From assembly GCA_030658975.1 (NCBI GenBank), contig JAUSBL010000115.1, forward strand, positions 1 through 35,780: 35,780 bases of DNA, given 5' to 3'. The notes beneath the pieces were generated by a model. It searched no databases. It had not been told where the DNA came from and saw only the letters and a program-made list of their open reading frames with translations. Shown piece after piece: positions 10,118 through 17,793 of this stretch; position 1 is the first letter of the stretch; every line of letters begins with the position of its first letter. This stretch comes from Candidatus Latescibacterota bacterium (GTDB lineage Bacteria > Krumholzibacteriota > Krumholzibacteriia > LZORAL124-64-63). The position numbers were made by a program, and so were the translations under genes.

Positions 10118-11388
10118 GAGCCCAGCACCTCCCGCACCGCCGCGAGCAGGCCGTCGCCCGCCACCTCGCGCTGGTGCCCGTCGTTCAGGTCCTTCATCTG
10201 GAAATTGCCGGCGGCGAGTTCGTCGTCGCCGGCGATCAGCACGAGCCGCGCCCCGCGCGCGTGGGCGCTCTTCATCTGGGCCTTGACCCCGCGTCCCGTC
10301 GTGTCCACCTCGACGCGGCACACGCCGCGCAGCAGCTCGGCGTGGGCCAGGGCGTGGATCATCGCCGGCTGGCCGAGACAGGCCATGTAGACGTCCACCG
10401 GCGACTGGCGGCTCAGCTGCGGGTCGAACTCCTCGGGGTACAGGTGCCGCAGCGTGCGTTCGACGCCCAGCGAGAAGCCCACGGCCGGCGTCGGCGGCCC
10501 GCCGCACTGCTCGACCAGCCCGTCGTACCGCCCGCCGCCGCACAGCGCGCTCTGGCGCAGGTCCTGGCGCGCGGAGATCTCGAAGGTCGTGCGCGTGTAG
10601 TAGTCGAGCCCCCGCACCAGCGACGGGTCCTCCGTGACGGCCACGTCCATCGCGGCCAGCGACGCGCGCAGCGCGGCGTGGTGGTCGCGGCAGGCGCCGC
10701 ACACCGCGTCGCTGATCGGTCTCACGCCGGCCAGCAGTTCGCGGCAGGATTCGACCTTGCAGTCGAAGAGCCGCAGCGGGTTGATCTCCAGGCGCGACCG
10801 GCAGGTCTCGCAGAAGCCCTCCGCGCGCGCGCGCGCCCAGGCCTGCAGTTCCGCCACGTAGGCGGGCCGGCACTCGGGACAGCCGATCGTGTTGACCTGC
10901 ACGGTCAGGCCCCCGGCGTCGACCGCCTCGAACAGCGCCACGGCGGCGCGGATCACCTCGGCGTCCAGGACCGGCGAGGGCGAGCCGATGGCCTCGACAC
11001 CCACCTGGTGGAACTGGCGGTACCGCCCCGCCTGCGGCCGGTCGTAGCGGAACATGGGGCCGAGGTAGTAGAACTTCAGGGTGCCCGGCTGCCGGGTCAG
11101 GCCGTTCTCGAGGTAGGCCCGGACCACCGACGCGGTCGCCTCGGGCCGCAGGGTGATCTGCTCCCCGCCCTTGGTCTCGAAGGAGTACATCTCCTTGTCG
11201 ACGATGTCGGTCCCCGAGCCCACCGCGCGGGTGAACAGATCCGTCGGTTCGATGAGCGGCGTGCGGATCTCGCCGTAGCCGTAGCGTTCCAGCACCTCGC
11301 GCCAGCGCTCCTCGCACCAGCGCCAGCGCTCCATCTCCTCGAGCAGGACGTCGCGCGTGCCCCGGGGCCGCCTGTACCTGATGTCCAT
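10114..11388 (-). CDS. hisS: Histidine--tRNA ligase
   Basis: HisRS charges tRNA-His. The 424-residue product has the class II core with motif 1 near [14 protein letters not shown], motif 2 with [16 protein letters not shown], and [23 protein letters not shown]. Both histidine-binding signatures are present ([14 protein letters not shown] and [13 protein letters not shown]), followed by a C-terminal anticodon-binding domain from about residue 325. A cluster of cysteines (CPEC, CETC and CGAC) lies in the insertion domain, as in many bacterial HisRS of this type. The ATG at 11388 follows a GAAGGAAG ribosome site and lies 34 bases after the YbbR-like gene. It is coupled to aspS by a GTGA overlap, a very common gene pair. 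Confidence 0.96.
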   Translation of the reverse strand: MDIRYRRPRGTRDVLLEEMERWRWCEERWREVLERYGYGEIRTPLIEPTDLFTRAVGSGTDIVDKEMYSFETKGGEQITLRPEATASVVRAYLENGLTRQPGTLKFYYLGPMFRYDRPQAGRYRQFHQVGVEAIGSPSPVLDAEVIRAAVALFEAVDAGGLTVQVNTIGCPECRPAYVAELQAWARARAEGFCETCRSRLEINPLRLFDCKVESCRELLAGVRPISDAVCGACRDHHAALRASLAAMDVAVTEDPSLVRGLDYYTRTTFEISARQDLRQSALCGGGRYDGLVEQCGGPPTPAVGFSLGVERTLRHLYPEEFDPQLSRQSPVDVYMACLGQPAMIHALAHAELLRGVCRVEVDTTGRGVKAQMKSAHARGARLVLIAGDDELAAGNFQMKDLNDGHQREVAGDGLLAAVREVLGS

Positions 11389-11422
11389 GCTTCCTTCGCT
11401 CCTCGGTCCGGGGTCCCGCCGG

Positions 11423-12346
11423 TCAGGGCCGCCGGGCGTCGCCGACGACCACGATCATGACCTCCGGCGGCGACAGCGCCACGAGGCTGCAGGCCGCGGG
11501 CAGTCGCACGTCGGGCCGCACGGTGTGCGCTCCCGGGCCGAAATTCCCGGCGGCGACCGTCAGCGCGACGGCTTCGTCCGCCATGGCGGCCAGGTCCGCG
11601 GCCGGGCCGCGGATCTCGACGTCCGCCACGGGGGGGAAAACCTCGACGCGGAGGCTCCCGCTGTCAAGCCGGGGCACCAGCGGGATGCGTTCGAAGACCC
11701 GGTGGCCCGCCTCGGCCACGACCGCCGTGACACGCACTTCCCGCGGCACGGTCCAGAGCTGCGGCCGGGGCGCGTGCACGGTCCGCATGATCTCGAGCCG
11801 CCCCGTCCCGCGGCCGATCGCGACCGGGTCCGTGCGCGGCCGTCCCGCGCCCGGCAGGAACCGGGACGGGCCGACCAGCTGGACGGCGGCCGGCGAGGCG
11901 ACCGGCGCCGCGGTCAGCACCCGGTCCGCGGGCGGGCTGTCGGCGACCGGGACCTCGACGGGCACCGTGACCGAATCGACGCGGTCCACGTAGAGTTCGA
12001 GACGCTTGGGGGCCGTCACCAGGATGTCCACGAGCTCGCCCCGCCGGCCGTCGACCGACACGTCCCGCTGGACCACGCTGCCGGGCTCCGCCCCGCTGAG
12101 ATCCACGAACGCTTCGCCGAGGTCGCGTCCGAAGTACCGGTTCAGGAAGAAGTTCAGCTTCGAGCCGCCGGCGCGGATCCGCACCGTGTCCGGCACGAGG
12201 TTGCCGGCGAGGGTGCAGCCGCGGGCCAGCCCGGTCACGCGCAGCGGCACCTCCACCTCGCGGGTGACCTGGCGGTCGGCGGCGACCTGGACCCACAGCA
12301 GGATCGAGACGGCCAGGCAGCAGATCTTCAGCAGGTGCCGGTTCAT
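11423..12346 (-). CDS. YbbR/CdaR-like extracytoplasmic protein
   Basis: The 307-residue product has one N-terminal membrane helix (LLKICCLAVSILLWVQVAA, residues 5-23) followed by extracytoplasmic beta-rich repeats. The segment after the helix (REVEVPLRVTGL, then VPDTVRIRAGGSK) and later repeats such as VTVPVEVPVADS fit YbbR-like domains. In firmicutes the YbbR protein CdaR binds and regulates the diadenylate cyclase CdaA, which makes c-di-AMP. Here no cdaA or glmM is adjacent. The neighbours are a cell-wall amidase 36 bases upstream and hisS 34 bases downstream. A PgpH-like enzyme in the same operon supports a c-di-AMP link, but a partner cyclase must lie elsewhere. Family assignment is by hydropathy and repeat style, so it is moderately firm. 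Confidence 0.72.
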   Translation of the reverse strand: MNRHLLKICCLAVSILLWVQVAADRQVTREVEVPLRVTGLARGCTLAGNLVPDTVRIRAGGSKLNFFLNRYFGRDLGEAFVDLSGAEPGSVVQRDVSVDGRRGELVDILVTAPKRLELYVDRVDSVTVPVEVPVADSPPADRVLTAAPVASPAAVQLVGPSRFLPGAGRPRTDPVAIGRGTGRLEIMRTVHAPRPQLWTVPREVRVTAVVAEAGHRVFERIPLVPRLDSGSLRVEVFPPVADVEIRGPAADLAAMADEAVALTVAAGNFGPGAHTVRPDVRLPAACSLVALSPPEVMIVVVGDARRP

Positions 12347-12382
12347 GACGCGCGTCGCCTTTCGGGGATTGCGGGAGCCGGG

Positions 12383-13828
12383 TCAGGGCAGCAACAGCTT
12401 CTGGCCGATCATCACCCGGTCGGTCTTGAGCTTGTTGCGCTCCTTGATCGCCTTGACCGTCGTGCGGTGCCGCTGCGCCAGCGCCGAGAGCGAGTCCCCC
12501 CGCCGCACCACGTAGCGGGTCTGCCACTCGGCGGTCTTCGCGACTTCAGCCAGGGGCCGCTCGCCGCGCCAGGCGAGGACGCCGTCGCACAGGATCCGGG
12601 CCAGCTTGCGGCGTCCCTCGGCCGACTCGAGCAGCGCGCGGTCGGCCCGGTTGGAGAGGTAGGCCACCTCGACCAGGACCGAGGGCATCGCGAGCGTGCG
12701 CAGCACCTGGAAGCCCGCCTGCTTGACCTTTTTGGCCGCGACCACGCGCGAGCGGCGCGCCTCCTGCAGCATGTGCTCGGCGAGCCGGTTCGACTGGGTC
12801 AGCACCTGGCTGAGACGCAGGTCCATCAGGATGGTGAGCACCGCGTCGTCGTCGCGCTCCTGAGGCGCCAGGCCCACCAGGTCCGCGGCGTTCTCCTTGT
12901 TCGCGAGCTCGCGCGCCTCGCGGTCGGACGCCTTCTGCTGCGAGAGGAGGTAGACCTCCATGCCGTTGATGGCGCCGTTGCGGTGCGTGTTCGCGTGGAC
13001 CGACACGAACAGGTCCCCGCCGGCCTCCTTGGCGATGCGCACGCGGTCGGCGAGGCTGACGAAGTAATCGCCCTTGCGCGTCAGCACCGCCCGGTAGCCC
13101 TCGCGCGCGTCGACGAGCCGGGCCAGCTCCAGCGCGATCGCCAGCACCACGTCCTTCTCGCGCAGGCCCTTGCGGATCGCGCCGGGATCCATGCCACCGT
13201 GCCCGGCGTCGATCACGACGGTCACCGGCCGCGGCGCGGGCTGCGCCCGCGGCGGGCGCCGTTCCGCGCCGGCCCGCGCGGTGTCGGCCGGCACGGCGCC
13301 CGCCGCCAGGGTGTCGGGCGCCGCTGTGACCGTGTCGCCGGCCGCCGTCTCCGCCGGCTTCCCGACGGGGACCGCCGGGGGCGTCACCACGGCGGGCGCC
13401 GCCCCGGGCGCGCGGTAGACGTCGATGACGATGCGGTCGGGCCGACCGTCGGCGGCCTTCAACGCGAAGTGGCGGAACCGGAGGTCCCCGGCCAGGTCGA
13501 GCACCACCTGGGCGCGGCCCGACAGGGCGTTCTTGCGCACGCGCAGCAGGGTGCCGTCGCCGACCTCGAGCGTGGTCGATTCGCGGAAGCTGGCCGCGGC
13601 GATGTTGACCGAGATCCGGTCGGGGCCGGTGACGCGGCGCAGGTCGTAGGCGGCGGGTCCCGACAGGTCCAGGACGACGCGGGTGTGGTCGGGTGCGGTC
13701 CAGAACCTGACCTGATCGACCACGACGCCCGCGCGCGCGGCCGGGACGATCCCCAGGAGCAGGAACACGATGAGCCGCGCCGCGGCGGGGGTTCGCCGCC
13801 GGGCGATGACGTCGGATCTGGGCCTCAT
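12383..13828 (-). CDS. N-acetylmuramoyl-L-alanine amidase (AMIN, Amidase_3, LysM)
   Basis: This periplasmic peptidoglycan hydrolase cleaves the bond between N-acetylmuramic acid and the stem peptide during cell separation. The 481-residue protein has a signal peptide (hydrophobic stretch about 19-33, ending in ARA), an AMIN domain (about 35-145), a Pro/Ala-rich linker (about 145-200), an Amidase_3 catalytic domain (about 200-415) and a C-terminal LysM (RRGDSLSALAQRHRTTVKAI, about 432-481). The zinc ligands and catalytic Glu can be seen: H in VIDAGHGGMDPG, E in REKDVVLA, H in FVSVHANTH and E in VLVEVAYLSN. It is AmiC-like in its domains. Its own extended -10 promoter lies about 50 bases upstream. 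Confidence 0.95.
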   Translation of the reverse strand: MRPRSDVIARRRTPAAARLIVFLLLGIVPAARAGVVVDQVRFWTAPDHTRVVLDLSGPAAYDLRRVTGPDRISVNIAAASFRESTTLEVGDGTLLRVRKNALSGRAQVVLDLAGDLRFRHFALKAADGRPDRIVIDVYRAPGAAPAVVTPPAVPVGKPAETAAGDTVTAAPDTLAAGAVPADTARAGAERRPPRAQPAPRPVTVVIDAGHGGMDPGAIRKGLREKDVVLAIALELARLVDAREGYRAVLTRKGDYFVSLADRVRIAKEAGGDLFVSVHANTHRNGAINGMEVYLLSQQKASDREARELANKENAADLVGLAPQERDDDAVLTILMDLRLSQVLTQSNRLAEHMLQEARRSRVVAAKKVKQAGFQVLRTLAMPSVLVEVAYLSNRADRALLESAEGRRKLARILCDGVLAWRGERPLAEVAKTAEWQTRYVVRRGDSLSALAQRHRTTVKAIKERNKLKTDRVMIGQKLLLP

Positions 13829-13876
13829 GCCTGGTGCGCGCTCCTCTTCCCGGGATAACGGATCACGGGCGAGCGG

Positions 13877-13905
13877 ACCATAGCACAGGCCGCCGGGCGC
13901 GCCAA
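13877..13905 (-). promoter_or_regulatory. Sigma-70-type promoter upstream of the amidase operon
   Basis: Read on the minus strand, TTGGCG (13905-13900) is followed after 17 bases by TATGGT (13882-13877), with TGC directly before the -10, which makes it an extended -10. Transcription would start near 13870, giving a leader of about 42 bases to the amidase ATG at 13828. It would allow the amidase-to-glyQ genes to be expressed independently of the sigma factor gene upstream. Confidence 0.6.
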
Positions 13906-13948
13906 CAGGAGAACCCGGCCGGACCGGGCCGCGACGGCGCGATGGCCG

Positions 13949-14797
13949 TCAGGCGTAATCGCGCAGCAGCTCGCGTCCCGCCGCCTGGCGCATCTTGCGC
14001 AGGGCCTTCTCCTTGATCTGGCGGATGCGCTCGCGGGTGAGGCCCAGGCGGTGGCCGATCGCCTCGAGCGTGAGCGCCTCGTCGTCGTCCAGCCCGTAGT
14101 AGAGCACGATGACCGTCGCCTCGCGGTCGCTGAGCGCGGCCAGGCTGCGCCGGACGTCCTCCCGCATGACGCGCTCCAGCAGCCGGGCGTCGGCCCGGGG
14201 CTGGTCGTCGTCGGTGAGCGTCTCGCTCAGGGGGCGGTCCCCCGTGTCGACGTCGTCGAGGGCGACCTCGCCGCCGCCGAGTTCCAGGCTGCGGCGCACG
14301 TCGCCGGTGGCCAGACCGAGGATCGCGCCGATCTGCTCGGCCGAGGGGTTTTCCTGGCCCTCGCTCTGCAGTTGCGTGCGGGCCCGGTTGACCTTCAGCA
14401 GCTGGGCCGTCTGGTTCTGGGGCAGACGCACCAGGCGCGAGTGGTCCAGCAGCGCCTGCAGGATCGACTGGCGGATCCACCACACGGCGTACGAGATGAA
14501 CTTGAAGCCGCGGGTCTCGTCGAAGCGGTCGGCCGCCTTGAGCAGCCCGAGATTGCCCTCGTTGACGAGGTCCGCGAGCGTCAGCCCCTGGTGGACGTAG
14601 CGCTTGGCCACCGTCACCACGAAGCGCAGGTTCGCGTTGACCAGACATTGCAGGGCGTCGCGATCGCCGGCGCGGCTGCGCCGGGCGAGGTCGGCCTCCT
14701 GCTCGCGCGTCAGCAGGGCGTAGCGGTTGATCTCCCGGAAGTAGACTTCCAGGCTCTTCTCGTGCATGGGGGGCACGATCGATGGTCTGTTCGCCAT
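13949..14797 (-). CDS. Sigma-70 family RNA polymerase sigma factor (RpoD/RpoS-like, no region 1.1)
   Basis: The 282-residue protein has sigma regions 1.2 to 4.2. Region 1.2 is seen as LEVYFREINRYALLTREQEADLA. Region 2 runs through LVNANLRFVVTVAKRYVHQGLTLADLVNEGNLGLLKAADRFD with the FKFISYAVWWIRQSI block that contacts and melts the -10. Region 3 is about 125-200, and region 4 ends in LTLEAIGHRLGLTRERIRQIKEKALRKMR for -35 recognition. I chose the ATG at 14797 because AGGAGGACGTC lies directly before it; a longer frame begins at 14860 without a good site. The short form resembles the primary sigma of Bacteroidota, so it could be either the main or a group 2 sigma. It follows the degP-like gene. 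Confidence 0.93.
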   Translation of the reverse strand: MANRPSIVPPMHEKSLEVYFREINRYALLTREQEADLARRSRAGDRDALQCLVNANLRFVVTVAKRYVHQGLTLADLVNEGNLGLLKAADRFDETRGFKFISYAVWWIRQSILQALLDHSRLVRLPQNQTAQLLKVNRARTQLQSEGQENPSAEQIGAILGLATGDVRRSLELGGGEVALDDVDTGDRPLSETLTDDDQPRADARLLERVMREDVRRSLAALSDREATVIVLYYGLDDDEALTLEAIGHRLGLTRERIRQIKEKALRKMRQAAGRELLRDYA

Positions 14798-14836
14798 GAC
14801 GTCCTCCTCTTCCCTTTCATTGCACGGACCCGGTCG

Positions 14837-14858
14837 GTCCGGGGCATCCGCCCCGGAC
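14837..14858 (-). terminator. Perfect 9-bp hairpin between degP-like gene and sigma factor gene
   Basis: GTCCGGGGC and GCCCCGGAC form a perfect 9-bp stem with a 4-base loop, 5 bases past the stop of the degP-like gene. No T-run follows, so it may only attenuate read-through or protect the 3' end of the upstream message rather than end transcription fully. Confidence 0.5.
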
Positions 14859-14863
14859 ATCCG

Positions 14864-16318
14864 CTAGCCCTCCCGCGACCCCGGCTCCCGCTCGAGCAGG
14901 CGGTAGCTCTCCACGCCGCCCGACACGATCAGCAGCATGACGGGCCCCTCGCCGCCGGCGGCCTGCTGCTGCAGGCTGCGCCATGCCGCCGCGCCGTCGG
15001 CGGGCTGCCCGTCGACCTCGCGAACCACGTCGCCGGGGTGCAGGCCCGCCTCGGCGGCGGCGCTCCCCGGCTCGATCCCGACGATCATCATGCCCTTGCC
15101 GGCGGCGACCCCCAAGGCGTCCCGCAGACGCACGACCCGCGGGTCGTCCCCGTCGGCGGGTTCGGCCGTGATGCCGAGCCAGGCGCCGGCGCCGGACCCG
15201 GCGTCGACGGGGCCGGCGCTCTCTTCGGACGGGGTCACGGTCAGGGCGACCTCGCGCCCGTCGCGCCGGACCCGGCAGGCGACGGCGCGCCCGACGTCGG
15301 CGTCGCCCACCAGGAACTGCAGGTCCCGATCCGCGGTCACGGGCCGGCCGCCGAATTCCACCATGACGTCCCCGGGCTGCAGCCCGGCGCCGGCCGCGGG
15401 CGTGCCGGGCAGGACCGTCTCGACCAGCGCGCCGCGGAGCTGCCCTTCGCTGACGAAGTCGACCGTGACCGCGCCGAGGTAGCCGCGCACGACGCGGCCG
15501 TGCGCGGCGATCTGCTCGAAGACACGACGCGCGTAGTTGCTCGGGATGGCGAAGCCGATCCCCTGGCCGGCGCTGTTGATCGCCGTGTTGACGCCGATCA
15601 CGCGCCCGGCGAGGTCCAGCAGCGGACCGCCGCTGTTGCCGAAGTTGATGGCGGCATCCGTCTGCAGGAAGTCCTGGTAGCGGGGCGCGCCGCCGTGGAT
15701 GGCCAGGTCCCGCCGCCCCTTGGCGCTGACGACGCCCACGGTGAGGCTGCCCTCGAGGTTGCCGAAGGGGTTGCCCACCGCGATCGCCCAGTCCCCCACG
15801 CGCACGCGGTCGGAATCCCCGAAGACCAGCGGGTCCAGCCCGGAGCGGTCGATCTTCAGCACCGCGAGATCGCTCGCGGGGTCCGACCCGACGACCTCCG
15901 CGACGACCGCCTGCTGCTCCCCGCTCAGGCGCACGGTCACCAGGTCGGCGCCGGCGATCACGTGGTTGTTGGTCAGGATGTGGCCGGCCTGGCTGACGAC
16001 GAAGCCGGTGCCGCTGCCCGGCGGCGCGAAGGGCGTGCCCTCGCCGGGGCCGCCCGGGAAGAACTCCCGGTACATCTCCTGCATCGGATCGAGATTCAGC
16101 CCCCCGCGGGGATCGCGCTCGACGCGGATGTTCACGACCGACGGCCGCACGCGGTCCGCCACCGCCGTGAACGGCGAATCCGGAGGCGGCCCGGCGTCCA
16201 GCCGCGACAGCGGGCGATCCTGGGCCGAAGCCCGGCCGCCCGGCGCGACCGGCAGGCACAGCAGGAGCGCTCCGACGAGGGCGGCGATCAGGATGGAATC
16301 GTGTCGGCGTGCGTTCAC
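14864..16318 (-). CDS. DegP/HtrA-like periplasmic serine protease with two PDZ domains
   Basis: This envelope-stress protease/chaperone degrades or refolds misfolded periplasmic proteins. The 484-residue product has a signal peptide (hydrophobic stretch 8-25, Ala-rich cleavage near 32), a trypsin-like domain (about 45-270), PDZ1 (about 275-365) and PDZ2 (about 385-470). The catalytic triad is visible as H119 in LTNNHVI, D150 in ASDLAVLKI and S229 in NFGNSGGPLL. A flexible Gly/Pro-rich insert at 85-102 corresponds to the LA loop. Translation starts at a GTG (16318) preceded by GGGAG. The gene heads the long minus-strand block and has its own promoter. The sigma factor gene follows 66 bases after the stop. 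Confidence 0.95.
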   Translation of the reverse strand: MNARRHDSILIAALVGALLLCLPVAPGGRASAQDRPLSRLDAGPPPDSPFTAVADRVRPSVVNIRVERDPRGGLNLDPMQEMYREFFPGGPGEGTPFAPPGSGTGFVVSQAGHILTNNHVIAGADLVTVRLSGEQQAVVAEVVGSDPASDLAVLKIDRSGLDPLVFGDSDRVRVGDWAIAVGNPFGNLEGSLTVGVVSAKGRRDLAIHGGAPRYQDFLQTDAAINFGNSGGPLLDLAGRVIGVNTAINSAGQGIGFAIPSNYARRVFEQIAAHGRVVRGYLGAVTVDFVSEGQLRGALVETVLPGTPAAGAGLQPGDVMVEFGGRPVTADRDLQFLVGDADVGRAVACRVRRDGREVALTVTPSEESAGPVDAGSGAGAWLGITAEPADGDDPRVVRLRDALGVAAGKGMMIVGIEPGSAAAEAGLHPGDVVREVDGQPADGAAAWRSLQQQAAGGEGPVMLLIVSGGVESYRLLEREPGSREG

Positions 16319-16463
16319 GGGAGCTCCCGGGCTGCGATCACACCGCGGGCCGCTGATGCGGACCGCAGAACGCGGCAGAGCCGGTCGCTTCGTGGGGGGA
16401 GCGGCTGGGTGGGACCAGGGTCGGCCGGCCGCGGGGCGACCAGCCTGTTGCAGGGATGAACCG

Positions 16464-16493
16464 ATACTACCTTACATGGATAGGGGCGGTCAA
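16464..16493 (-). promoter_or_regulatory. Sigma-70-type promoter upstream of the degP-like gene
   Basis: On the minus strand, TTGACC (16493-16488) is followed after 18 bases by TAGTAT (16469-16464). The predicted start near 16457 gives a leader of about 138 bases before the GTG at 16318. Just before that GTG lies a GGGAGCTCCC palindrome that includes the ribosome site. The surrounding bases are clearly less GC-rich than the coding regions. Confidence 0.5.
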
Positions 16494-16509
16494 GTGTTAT
16501 CGCAACCGT

Positions 16510-16896
16510 TCAGTACGGGCGGGGATCGTCTTCCTCGTCGTCGTCGCGGGGCACCCCGCGGCTGCGCGTCAGCCCGGGATCCGCGAGTCCGCGCCGGCGG
16601 CGCTCGCCGTCGCGGATCTCCTCGATCTCGCGCCGCTTCACCTCGAGGTCGGCCTCGAGCTTCTGGATCCGTTCGACGAGGTCCAGCACGGCGGGATCGG
16701 CGCCGAATTCGGTCCGCCCCTGCAGGAGCCCCTCGTGGACGAGCTTGCCGATCTCGCTGTAGTGCCGTTCGATGTCGCGGCCGATCCCGAAGATGTCGTA
16801 ACGGCGCGATCCGACCCGCGCCATCTCCCCGGTCTTCTCGGCTGCGGTGTCGTACCACGCGCCCATGTTCCTGCGCAGATCGTCCCAGACGCCCAT
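16510..16896 (-). CDS. Small coiled-coil protein of unknown function
   Basis: I do not recognise a family. The 128-residue protein starts MGVWDDLRRNMGAWYDTAAE, has no signal peptide or membrane helix, and contains a heptad-like charged helix near residues 68-95 (LVERIQKLEADLEVKRREIEEI) that should form a coiled coil. The C-terminus is Arg-rich and then very acidic (DDDEEDDPRPY). The ATG at 16896 follows GGGGAGG at good spacing, and base use looks like its neighbours, so I treat it as a real gene. It is divergent from the LpxH-like gene across a 20-base tandem repeat, and its stop lies just upstream of the degP promoter. A cytoplasmic or membrane-associated scaffold role is possible but unproven. 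Confidence 0.75.
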   Translation of the reverse strand: MGVWDDLRRNMGAWYDTAAEKTGEMARVGSRRYDIFGIGRDIERHYSEIGKLVHEGLLQGRTEFGADPAVLDLVERIQKLEADLEVKRREIEEIRDGERRRRGLADPGLTRSRGVPRDDDEEDDPRPY

Positions 16897-16930
16897 CGTT
16901 GCCTCCCCTGCTGCGGTCCGTCGCCCTGTC

Positions 16931-16999
16931 CCGCGACCGAAGACATCTTGCCGCGGCCGAAGACATCTTGCCGTGGCCGAAAACACCTTGCCGCGAACG
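16931..16999. repeat. 20-base tandem repeat, three full copies plus a partial
   Basis: Three consecutive 20-base units occupy 16931-16950, 16951-16970 and 16971-16990, followed by a 9-base partial copy (16991-16999). The middle unit reads ccgcggccgaagacatcttg. The first differs from it at one base and the third at three. Each unit holds a CCGCGG-like palindrome and an imperfect AAGA-CA-TCTT dyad. Each unit end plus the next unit start also gives CTTGCCG, a -35-like element facing the plus-strand gene. The array fills the gap between two divergent genes. Confidence 0.9.
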
Positions 17000-17014
17000 C
17001 GCCATTCATATACT
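16988..17014 (+). promoter_or_regulatory. Possible promoter of the LpxH-like gene
   Basis: TATACT (17009-17014), a 5/6 match to the -10 consensus, lies 11 bases before the ATG at 17026. The last repeat unit supplies TTGCCG (16988-16993) with a short 15-base spacer. A start near 17021 would make the message nearly leaderless, and no ribosome site is seen before the ATG. Confidence 0.45.
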
Positions 17015-17025
17015 AACATCCGACC

Positions 17026-17793
17026 ATGTTCAAGAACGACGAGCACACGATCCTGGTCGCCGGCGACACGCACTTCAAGCTGCGACCCGATCCCGCCGAA
17101 GTCCGCCGCCGCGATCTCTTCCTGTCCTTCCTCGAGGCGGCCCGGGACGCCGACGAGCTGGTCCTGCTCGGGGACGTCTTCGACTTCTGGTTCGACTACC
17201 CGCATTTCCGGCTGCGGGGCTACGACGAGCTGCTGTCCGCCCTCGACGGCGTGCGCGACGCGGGCGTCCGGCTGCATTTCGTGGGCGGCAACCACGACAT
17301 CTGGGCCGCCAGCTACCTGCACGAGCGCTACGGCACCTCGCCGCAGGGCGACCCCTTCACGATGGACGCGGACGGACTGCGCATCCGGTTCGTCCACGGC
17401 GACGGGCTGCTCGTACGCGACTGGATCTACTCGTCCTTCCGCCGCCTCGTGCGGCAGCGCGCGGGAGTCCTGTTCGCGAAGTCGCTCCACCCCGAGCTGC
17501 TCTACGCCTTCTCGCACTGGCTGAGCCACGCCAGCCGCCAGGCCTCGCGCGACGAGCGCCACCTGATCGAACAGCGCGCGCGCCGGCACCTGGCCCGCGC
17601 GCGCGGCGAATGGGATCTGCTCTTGATCGGGCACGTGCACCACGCCTTCCGCATCGCGGAGGGCGGGCGCGAGATGGCGGCCTTGGGCAGCTGGTTCGCG
17701 GGCGAGGCGAGCTACGCGATCGTCCAGGGAGGACGGTTCGAACTGCGCGACTTCGCCGCCGAACCCCGCCCTTCCCCCGCCGACCCTCAGTAA
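17026..17793 (+). CDS. LpxH-like metallophosphoesterase (UDP-2,3-diacylglucosamine pyrophosphatase type)
   Basis: LpxH removes UMP from UDP-2,3-diacylglucosamine, the fourth step of lipid A synthesis at the cytoplasmic face of the inner membrane. The 255-residue product has all calcineurin-like metal motifs in order: AGDTHFKL (D14, H16), LLGDVFDFWFDY, GGNHDIW, FVHGDGLL and LIGHVHHAF. The FDFWFDY segment and GNHD form are typical of the version found in Bacteroidota and relatives. The E. coli enzyme has GNRD instead. The middle part (residues 125-190) is Arg-rich and amphipathic, as expected for membrane contact. The gene is the only plus-strand gene in the left two-thirds of the window. It overlaps the end of the convergent PorV-like gene by 7 bases. 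Confidence 0.85.
   Translation: MFKNDEHTILVAGDTHFKLRPDPAEVRRRDLFLSFLEAARDADELVLLGDVFDFWFDYPHFRLRGYDELLSALDGVRDAGVRLHFVGGNHDIWAASYLHERYGTSPQGDPFTMDADGLRIRFVHGDGLLVRDWIYSSFRRLVRQRAGVLFAKSLHPELLYAFSHWLSHASRQASRDERHLIEQRARRHLARARGEWDLLLIGHVHHAFRIAEGGREMAALGSWFAGEASYAIVQGGRFELRDFAAEPRPSPADPQ

Noticed and set aside
16931-16999. CRISPR array
   Set aside because: The units are directly adjacent with no spacers, they are too short, and there are no cas genes in the window.
16988-17014. Ribosome site for the LpxH-like gene
   Set aside because: The bases between the -10 element and the ATG contain no purine-rich Shine-Dalgarno stretch, so near-leaderless initiation is assumed instead.
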